Assembly: GCF_001039355.2 (NCBI RefSeq)
Contig: NW_019774225.1
Location: forward strand, 6,202-29,618
Length of the DNA stretch: 23,417 nucleotides
Direction: 5' to 3'
DNA from: Lingula anatina
Taxonomy: Eukaryota; Brachiopoda; Lingulata; Lingulida; Lingulidae
In this document: positions 17,201-23,417 of the stretch, piece by piece
Position numbering within the stretch: the stretch's first letter is position 1
Layout of the letters: each line of letters starts with the position of its first letter
Notes under the pieces: model-generated
Seen by the model: the letters and a program-made list of their open reading frames with translations, nothing else
The model's database searches: none
What the model was told of the DNA's origin: nothing
Made by a program: the position numbers and the translations under genes

Positions 17201-20073
17201 GTATGTGACAGAAACCATAACCTCTCATAGTTTATTATTATTATTATTACTATCATCATTATTATTATTATTATTATTTACAGGGGAGGCACTGGAGTGC
17301 ACACAGTGTATGTATATTACCGATACAGGTGGTGATGAGTATGCACAGGGCGTTATCCAAAAGATGTATGCAAGTGTGATGGACGCTGGGTGCGCCAAGA
17401 ACCCCACCTCTGTAACTAAGACAATTAGCTGCGACGGTTCCTGTGCGTATGCTGAAGTCAACACAACCACTCAAATAGACGTAAGTTTTTAACCAGAAAT
17501 ACCTTGGATTATTCAGCCAGATATTAAATTGTTACCCTTTCTGTTCAAGCACGCAGTTAAAACGTGTAAGGGACCGATCCCCAGGCCCATCGCACTAACT
17601 GTTAGATGTATCTAGGTATGGGAACCAGTCTAATAAAACAATTACAAAGGAATCCAATAATGAAAATGTTTGAGATGTGAGTTTTTAGATAGTTAGTGTT
17701 TTGTTGGTGAGTATACAGGGGTATGTGGAAGGGGCAAAGCCTTTCTTGCATCCTATATGTAAGTTAAACGAAAGCCAAATTCTTGAATTTGTGATAGTTC
17801 TAAATTCACTGCGCATAAGCATTGGTCTTGGTTGCAGGGAAACTCCACGAGCGTTGGTGTTGTGTATCGAAGTTGCAATCCCTCAAAGAGCGTGAATGAA
17901 GGATGCAAAACTTTAAGTTCGAACGACGTACAGAATCTTCAGGCTGTTCTGGGAGGCGGTCTGACCATAGGACAGAAGGTCTCTGGGAGGATGTGTTTTT
18001 GCAATAGCGACAGCTGTACACAAGATGCTTCGTCTCTACCTGCACTTCCCAAAGGTAACGTCGACAATCTCACCCTTAGTGTGCTTTTGAATGCACTTGC
18101 TATAATTGCCAAAGTTAAACGACTGGAAAATGGGTATTGAAGTACATGTGCGCGTGCGAATTTTAAAACATTTTAAAAAAGCCGTCACAAGTATTACATG
18201 TGACGCCATACCGGCTTTAGATCCGAGCGCTAAAATAATTAGTACTGCCAGCGTGTGCGCTTTTCATCGTGAACTGCACGTTTCAGCTATCTTTCCCTTA
18301 TATTTCCAAAACTGGCAGAGATAGGCCCATAGTTACTATTGAACTTGAATTTGACGTGAACTTGAATAGAATGTCATACCTGTATACTGGCAATCTAATA
18401 GTGACCTTGAAATTGATCTTTGACCTACTCCTCACCATGAACTGATCTTTGCAAATGTTCCATCCCTTATATTTCCGAAACTGGCAGAGATACGCTCATA
18501 GTTACTATTGAACTTGAATGGGAAGTCGTATACTGAAAATCTGTGAACTCGGAATTGACCTTTGACCTACTTTTCACCATAAACTAAACTTTTTTTTCTA
18601 TATTTTTTCTATCCCCTATATATCTGGAGATATGCCCATAGTCACTAATGAACTTAAACGGAAGTTATATACTTACAATCTTTCTGTGATCTTGATATTG
18701 ACCTTTGACCTACTTTTGGCCTTTAGAAATACTTCACAAATTTGGATTTTAACTTCTACTTTTCCGCATGATTTTGTTTTAAATGTTATTTTCCAGCAAT
18801 AATATTGTTAACGGCATTTTGTTGAGCATGTCGAGCACAACACTGGGATTGGTGCCTTTTTTCGTTTTTTTTTCCAGCTGGTGGTACAATCACTGGCGTG
18901 GTTGCGTTTATTTCACCTAATTAGATTATCTGATCAAATTGTCATCAAACCAGCAGAGCTTCAATTGATTAATTGACTTATTATAAATTTTAAAACCAAG
19001 GTGATTTGAATGCGATTTCCATTTAACACCGCAGACTTTGGTTGTCTTTTTACAGCCCCGCATACCCAATGTCACGTGTGCACTTACATGAAGTACGAAA
19101 CATCCGACAGCCAGATGCAGAAGACCTTCGATCAAATCACCCAAGCAACCAGCGTACGCGAGTGTCTGGACAAAGGATCGGAGACTCCCACAAAGTTCTG
19201 CGAAGGTTCTTGTTCAAATACCGGATCCACTGTCAATATGAGTATGGTAAGTATAGTCATCCCTAGAACATAAGCCACAGTCGACAACACTAAGTGGAAT
19301 ACTAGTAACATCAGAGGTATAAAGTGGGGGGGGAGGGGGGGGAATGATAGGTGTTCAAAGCCAGGGACAGCTGATTTCTAGAGATCGAAGATTTAGATTT
19401 ATTGCCAACGAGTAACAACTGCCAAAACTTGAACGCACAAATTAAAAAATGTTGTTGCAACCGGATACTTTCTGGGCAAATGTAACTACGAGCGACCCAT
19501 CTTTAAAAGACTGAAATTATTTTGGTATTACATCTGAAAAAGTAACATCATTGTAATTATAAAAATCCAATGTGTTAAGACGTGTTCAAATGAGCATCAC
19601 ATCTGAACGTGAGGACCCCCCGCTATATCAAATGTTTGACTACATTTCCAGTATTGTTGGTACCATCGAATAGTTTGATAACAAGAAATTTCTCTGTCTC
19701 TCGTGGTGACCATCTTACAGGGAAAGTACAATGTGCTGTGAACAACCTATTTCCAAATCTTCGATTTTCTCTTTTATTTCAGAGCGGCATGTCAGTGACC
19801 ATGAAAATGGCCCAACGGGGATGCGTCGGAATAGAAGCGGAGGAAAAATGCGTGAAACTGACGCAGGAAGATCCGGCCGTCACTCAGCTATTCCCTACCG
19901 ATTCACTGAAGGCACTGGGACTCGGGGACTTCGGCATCGACATGGAGTACTGCACCTGTAACGGGAACCAATGCAACAGCAGGGAAAGGTCGCGTTTCAA
20001 TTCGGGCAGTAACGCGTCAGTATGGAGTGCGTCCTTCCTGATCTTATCTGTCACTGCTGCCATGCTGTTGTAG
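14243..20073 (+). CDS. GPI-anchored protein with two Ly6/uPAR (LU) domains, five exons
   Basis: Exons 14243-14294, 17284-17480, 17838-18054, 19056-19246 and 19783-20073 total 948 nt, or 315 residues plus TAG. Phases match at every junction (1, 0, 1, 0). Exon 1 gives a signal peptide. Exons 2-3 form LU1 and exons 4-5 form LU2, each with ten cysteines in the three-finger pattern (C..C near the start, CxC and C near the end). LU2 closes with the canonical C-N (NQCN); LU1 lacks the Asn after its last Cys. The protein ends in a hydrophobic tail with no cytoplasmic residues after a small-residue region (NSGSNAS), the mark of a GPI anchor. Two LU domains in one chain recall uPAR/C4.4A-like proteins. 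The ligand is unknown. The first intron (2,989 bp) carries three MITEs. Confidence 0.85.
14843..15033 (+). mobile_element. 191-bp MITE, copy 1 (inverse copy at 22561-22751)
   Basis: It starts CCATAGATTTTAGATCG and ends AAATCTCTGGGA, with imperfect inverted termini of about 45 bp. They contain the palindrome TAGATCGATCTA and GGGGAGTCTCACTAGATTAC. The core cggcttaagcgtctgtcccg is shared with 22561-22751 (reverse strand) and, diverged, with 8886-9066. It lies in intron 1 of the Ly6-like gene. The target duplication could not be fixed. Confidence 0.7.
15304..15439 (+). mobile_element. 136-bp MITE with 15-bp TIRs, copy 1
   Basis: TIRs TACCCTCTACCAGGG (15304-15318) and CCCTGCTAGAGGGTA (15425-15439). 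The flanks GCAGTATGG and GCAGTATGA match at 8 of 9 positions, consistent with a 9-bp target duplication (Mutator-like) or an 8-bp one (hAT-like). A sister copy is at 16328-16459. Confidence 0.8.
15440..16327. other. Intron 1 interior, nothing recognised
   Basis: Mixed noncoding sequence between the two short MITEs, with no exon that splices in phase. Confidence 0.45.
16328..16459 (+). mobile_element. 132-bp MITE with 15-bp TIRs, copy 2
   Basis: TIRs TACCCTCTACCAAGG and CCCTGGTAGAGGGTA. The interior matches copy 1 (ctaaagatatttctgtaaatatc, then caatctgtggccctgg). Flanks AACAAGAGT and AGCAAGCGT match at 7 of 9, again pointing to a 9-bp duplication. Confidence 0.8.
16460..17230. other. Intron 1 3' part, open frame of 136 codons not supported as a gene
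   Basis: An open frame from 16759 to 17169 has no recognisable domain, no signal peptide and no in-phase splice to the LU exons, so I treat it as chance. Confidence 0.45.
17231..17280. repeat. (TTA)n microsatellite at the acceptor of LU exon 2
   Basis: About sixteen TTA/TCA/CTA units run directly into ttacag at the splice acceptor and serve as its pyrimidine-rich tract. In frame with the exon they would read as poly-Leu, imitating a signal peptide, but no ATG precedes them in frame. Confidence 0.8.
17284..18054 (+). CDS. LU domain 1 (exons 2-3 of the Ly6-like gene)
   Basis: Exon 17284-17480 begins after the TTA repeat and ttacag. It carries ECTQC, DAGC, ISC and GSC, and ends ATAGAC|GTAAGT in phase 0. 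Exon 17838-18054 begins after ggttgcag and carries RSC, EGC, MCFC and DSC, ending AAAG|GTAACG. A split of the LU domain between its fifth and sixth cysteines, as here, is repeated in LU2, so the second domain arose by exon-pair duplication. Confidence 0.88.
17565..17635 (+). repeat. MITE end fragment
   Basis: gggaccgatcc, then atctaggtatgggaaccagtct, matches the end of the relic at 8886-9066 (ggaccgatcc, then atctaggaatgggaaaccag). It lies in the intron within LU1. Confidence 0.5.
18290..18730. repeat. Tandem repeat of about 125-175 bp, three units, with DR1-like motifs
   Basis: Units begin cttatatttccgaaactggcagagata (units 1 and 2) or cctatatatctggagata (unit 3). They continue catagttactattgaacttgaat and end with tgacctttgacctac. 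TGACCTTTGACCT is exact at 18556-18568 and 18699-18711, with one change at 18414-18426. The array lies in the intron between LU1 and LU2. Confidence 0.8.
18878..18924 (+). CDS. Candidate alternative terminal exon of the Ly6-like gene
   Basis: A strong acceptor (ttttttttccag) precedes CTGGTGG. Entered in phase 1 from the donor at 18054, it reads AGGTITGVVAFISPN and stops at TAG 18922-18924. A short glycine-hydrophobic end after LU1 could be a decayed or alternative membrane/GPI exon of a one-LU isoform. The tail is shorter than usual GPI signals, so this is speculative. Confidence 0.3.
19056..20073 (+). CDS. LU domain 2 and GPI tail (exons 4-5 of the Ly6-like gene)
   Basis: Exon 19056-19246 follows gtctttttacag and carries TQCHVC, REC, KFC and GSC, ending AGTATG|GTAAGT in phase 0. 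Exon 19783-20073 follows cttttatttcag and carries RGC, EKC, EYCTC and NQCN. It then has SGSNAS and the hydrophobic SASFLILSVTAAMLL before TAG 20071-20073. Open frames running into this exon from 19609 are intronic. Confidence 0.88.
19326..19342. repeat. G8AG8 tract
   Basis: Two runs of eight G separated by one A, in the intron within LU2. It could form a G-quadruplex on the transcript strand. Confidence 0.8.
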
Positions 20074-20752
20074 ACGGGCATGAACTTACGATATTCATTC
20101 CACAGTTCTAGAGTTTGATAAGTCTTTTTAGATGATCTTTACCAATCAATCTTTAAATTTGTATTCACATAAAATCAATGTTATTGTAGAATAGCCTTTC
20201 TTAGACACTTTTGTAGTTTTGTGTAGCCCAAACCGTCTGTTGCGCAGCTATTTTGTATCCACGACAGCCCTAGAGCCTAAAATGAGTCTTCATTGAGCAA
20301 ACAACTCGAGACGCTGTGTTTGTCTGCGTATATAAGTTTTCTGACACGTTAGCTATATGTTGGATGTGCCAGTTCCTGGGCTTGTATTGCCTTGCGACTA
20401 GCTGAAACAACCTTGACGTCATCCATGATAAGCGGAAATATGATTTCACGGTTATTATATACCGGTGTGATGGTTTTTACTTATAGGGATAACGACTCAT
20501 CATGTTAATCTACTTAATTTTGTAGAATTAGACAATTCCCTCTATTTTCTATTCAAGTTACAGTAAAGAGGCAGTATACTAGATAGGGAAAGAAACTACT
20601 ACTACTTTAATATGGCAATGTAATGTGAAGTGGAAAAAAAGAATGAGTGCACCTTATCAACCAGGCGACAAAAGTCCAGTAAAGACAAAAAGAAGTCTCT
20701 AAACGTACATGTAAGCAAAATTTTATTAAGGTTATGTTAGAGTAATGAATAT

Positions 20753-20762
20753 AATAAATAAA
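20753..20762 (+). promoter_or_regulatory. Possible poly(A) signal of the Ly6-like gene
   Basis: Two overlapping AATAAA hexamers lie 680 bp after the stop. I saw no canonical hexamer closer, although variant signals may be used. Confidence 0.35.
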
Positions 20763-21407
20763 GTAATGAATTTTAAAAAAAATAGGGACACACAAAAAAA
20801 TCGTGAATTATATTTTTCTTGCCAAAATCCCCAGTACTGTTTCTTTAGCAATAAGATCGTGGATGATGAGTATTGGAATGGAGTGATTGTGTTTTTAATA
20901 AAGATCAGTATATGCCAAACAGTTGTCATCTTTTTTAGTTCATTTTATTGTGTGTAGCTGAGATGCGATATGACTGCAGATACTAACGCTCAACTCAGAT
21001 GTACCTGGTATCGAACATATCCCGCGTGTAGGGTTAATAAATAATATTGCCATTCAAATTTCGGAAATTTAAGCCACAGCTGAAAGTGTAAAGGCTCCCT
21101 TACATCCTACTTGGCGATTGCCCTTTAAATGTTGCCCCAGATAGCCTGCTTGGAGAAGCAAGTACATTTACAATGTAAACAATATAAGGTCTGTCTATTA
21201 TTTGCACTAATAGAGAATTTGCAAAAATAGCCTATTACTTACGATTAGTTCTGCAGACATAAATTCATGTTTATAAGATTTCCTTAACACGACTGGGTGG
21301 TTTATTAGCCACTGGGTGATGAAAATAGTGAAAATAGTGACGGCTGTGAAAGAGTATAAACGGTAGCTTCTATCATCATCATTTAGTGCATTTATTTTTT
21401 TTTTTTT

Positions 21408-21408
21408 N
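21408..21408. other. Single N after a T run
   Basis: Unknown base between a T homopolymer and a CGA-rich stretch, probably a sequencing or joining ambiguity. Confidence 0.7.
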
Positions 21409-21442
21409 CGACGACGGCGACGACAGACGCAGATGATGGCTA

Positions 21443-21484
21443 TATGTACAGACACATCGGGTCACACATCTGTGTCTGTACATA
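21443..21484. repeat. Perfect 14-bp hairpin
   Basis: TATGTACAGACACA (21443-21456) and its exact inverse (21471-21484) enclose a 14-nt loop. Confidence 0.85.
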
Positions 21485-21536
21485 AAAATTACTGTTACAC
21501 GCGCACCGTATCGTTGCTCCCACACACCAATATTAA

Positions 21537-22181
21537 ATAGAGGGTACCGGAGGAGACAGGATTGTGCCGGAAGTGTGACGTCAAATGGTGTAAGACGTGA
21601 ACCTGAGCGGTCACTTTTAGCTGGAGGTGAACGGGAGTGAAAACGTGGGCTCAGAGAAAAAAAGCAGTTTTTCCAACAACAAAGTGAGATAACATTTTCC
21701 TTTTGAAAAAATACTTGTAGAAATAATAGGGACATGATATGAAACGTGTTACGATACTTGAAGGTGAAAAATCCTGCTTAATTTGCAGTCAATTTGTTTT
21801 GAAATATATGTTGCATCGACCGACAGCGCGACAAAGAGCGCCAAGGGAAATGAATTCCCGCGAGGCTGTAATGTATGTAATCTGATATGCCCATATCTAA
21901 TTATTTTTTGGGTGTTGGGCTCCGTTCACATGGAAAATCTATTTTCTAAAAATCTAAAAATCTATTTTCGGCATCTTGTGATCACGGTCTGTGCCCTGGA
22001 TACCCCGAGGCGTAATTACTGGCAGCGCGAGCGTGTTACTTCCAAAGCTGTTATTAATTCTCGGCTGCGCTCGGAGGAGATTCTGATTTTTGTGACGAGT
22101 TTTTAGATGTTATATGTCCAGCTGACATGATATTCCACACATATGAGCTCTGCTCTACTTCACTTCTCCGGTACCCTCTAT
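21537..22181. mobile_element. Possible 645-bp nonautonomous element bounded by 16-bp inverted repeats
   Basis: ATAGAGGGTACCGGAG (21537-21552) and its exact inverse (22166-22181) enclose noncoding sequence. A full CRE palindrome TGACGTCA is at 21576-21583. No clear target duplication and no second copy were seen in the window. Confidence 0.4.
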
Positions 22182-22344
22182 ATATTCGTCTACCGACCAT
22201 GTTTATATACAGTTGCCGACTTATCAATTTTGGTTTAGCCTAAGGCTAGCCTGCGCAGATCTAGGTAACCAGAATTTTCTAGGAGCTCAAAAAACATCAT
22301 TATCTTAATTAAAGATGCATACAAAGTCAATTTTTTGTCACAAA

Positions 22345-22470
22345 AACCAACCAAATGCCAGCATATAGTTTCAAGTAGTATAACTAAGAGAATTATCAAA
22401 AGGTATTGTTTAATTTTACTCGAAAATGATGTTTGAACGGATTTTTCTGCAAGCATTCTATGCTGTATGT
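22345..22470 (+). repeat. Diverged dispersed repeat, copy B
   Basis: Partner of about 6190-6450: accaaccaaatgccagcatatagtttcaagtag, then gtttgaacggatttttctg, in the same order. Confidence 0.35.
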
Positions 22471-22560
22471 TAATGGGGCAGAAAAGTACATGTAGGTCAC
22501 GAAAGTAGGTTAAATTTCTGACCAAAAATTTAAAGAAAGGAGCAGTCTAAGACCCCATTT

Positions 22561-22751
22561 CCAGAGATTAGATCGATCTACTTTAGATCGATCTAACTCC
22601 CTGGGGGTTCACGCTAAATAGCTGTCACCCGAGCGGACACGAAAGTTAATTACCCCCTTACAGCTTGTAGTAGGCGGGACGGACATTTAAGCCGGATTGA
22701 CAGTAATCTAGTGAGACTCCCCGCGGGGATAGATCGATTTAAAAGCTCTGG
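22561..22751 (-). mobile_element. 191-bp MITE, copy 2
   Basis: Reverse copy of the element at 14843-15033, of the same length. The TIR end reads CCCAGAGCTTTTAAATCGATCTATCC on minus. The plus-strand start carries the palindrome TAGATCGATCTA twice. Both copies are preceded by gaccccat, so the true element may extend a few bases. Confidence 0.7.
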
Positions 22752-22756
22752 GAATA

Positions 22757-22913
22757 CAGCCTGATTTTTTTTTATGGCTGATCAAGTGATCTATTCAGTT
22801 TATCCCTTGGCATGTTGAATTTATTTGAGTCGTAAACAAAACTAGTAGAAGTGGTTTACATGTGTTACTGGGAATCCACGCTCCACCGATGCTCGGTTCG
22901 TATGTACCTTTAA
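22757..22913 (-). repeat. Dispersed repeat, minus copy (partner at 855-1024)
   Basis: Its reverse complement runs ttaaaggtac, aaccgagcatcggtggag, gtggattc.cagtaaca, aaccacttcta, cgactcaaataaatt, aaactgaata and gccataaaa, all in the same order as 855-1024. It begins 6 bp after the MITE at 22561-22751. Confidence 0.75.
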
Positions 22914-23127
22914 GATAGCTCGGTACTCTGTCCTGTAACAGTGATTGTACCTAGTATATGTTAGTTTTACTACCGTTGTCGAACATCGCCCATCTTTGTC
23001 AACACAGTTGAAACAACATGATTTTGCCCGCTGGGATACCATATCCATAGGTTTGCATTTGCTGTATGTATTGAAAGTGTTTTCAAATTAGAAATGTATT
23101 ATATTTTAATTTGCTGGGAGATAATTT
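22914..23127. other. Intergenic, nothing recognised
   Basis: No coding potential or paired repeat seen. Confidence 0.4.
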
Positions 23128-23312
23128 ATGTATTTACCTGACAAATTTGTCGACCAGTCTACACCAAACGCCGTCACAGCAAGCCGCCACGTCATGAGAA
23201 TGTATTTACCTGGCAAATATATATCGATCAGTCTACCCTAAACACCGTCACAGCAAGCCGCCATGTCATCAGAATGCATTTACCTTGCAAATATGTCGAT
23301 CAATATTTTAAC
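23128..23312. repeat. 72-bp tandem repeat, about 2.5 units
   Basis: Units start at 23128, 23200 and 23274. Each has atgtatttacctggcaaat, cagtctac, then accgtcacagcaagccgcc and gtcat.agaa. The third unit is partial. Confidence 0.85.
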
Positions 23313-23417
23313 AGACAAACAGTGTTATCAAAGCAAGTTCACTCTTGTGCCTAGGTTGGCAATTTATATCAGACACACCTTGTTTTTTTTATCCTTATCA
23401 CAGGGCCTTGAGCTCTC

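Larger units (their letters stand above)
20074..21442. other. 3' UTR and intergenic, no gene seen
   Basis: AT-rich sequence with short chance frames only. A T13 run ends at the N at 21408, followed by cgacgacggcgacgac. Confidence 0.5.

Noticed and set aside
22842-23048. 68-codon minus frame
   Set aside because: It overlaps the dispersed repeat and has no recognisable domain.
1-23417. CRISPR arrays, bacterial operons or viral structural genes
   Set aside because: None seen; splice-bounded exons and animal domains point to a metazoan genome, and short tandem repeats have no CRISPR-like spacer pattern.

Overview
The window reads as animal (metazoan) nuclear DNA. Genes are split into short exons bounded by GT...AG, and intron phases are consistent from exon to exon. 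Introns run from about 130 bp to 3 kb, and extracellular-module exons (HYR, sushi, GCC2/GCC3, Ly6/uPAR) are interleaved with many small DNA transposons. The AT-rich, repeat-dense character, the Harbinger transposase and the TGACCTTTGACCT-type tandem repeats fit a marine invertebrate such as a mollusc, hemichordate or cephalochordate. The sequence alone does not fix the phylum.

Layout. (1) 83-4995, plus strand: the last ten exons of a type I membrane protein. The order is an unassigned N-terminal region, one HYR domain, one sushi domain, a conserved linker, a GCC2/GCC3 (ephrin-receptor-like) Cys module, one transmembrane helix and a 123-residue tail with tandem ITAM-like tyrosine motifs. The gene begins upstream of the window; a poly(A) signal is at 5280. 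(2) 4996-9284: no gene seen. It holds homopolymer tracts, two tandem hairpins, a foldback-type repeat (6823-8235) ending at an N, and a relic MITE. (3) 9285-13908: a nearly intact 4.6-kb PIF/Harbinger DNA transposon with 45-bp inverted termini (42/45 identical) and an ATT target duplication. It carries a frameshifted, split transposase on plus and the remnant of a second ORF on minus. A retroelement-like polypurine tract plus LTR lies between the transposase halves. (4) 14243-20073, plus strand: a five-exon gene for a 315-residue GPI-anchored protein with two Ly6/uPAR (LU) domains. Its signal-peptide exon is 3 kb upstream of the rest, and the first intron holds three MITEs. (5) 20074-23417: no gene seen. 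It holds several inverted-repeat structures, a MITE, the inverse copy of a repeat also found at 855-1024, and a 72-bp tandem repeat at the right edge.

The two host genes both encode cell-surface proteins. Nothing in the sequence shows that they work together. The transposon separates them and ends only 335 bp before the start codon of the Ly6 gene, so its right end lies in or next to that gene's promoter.
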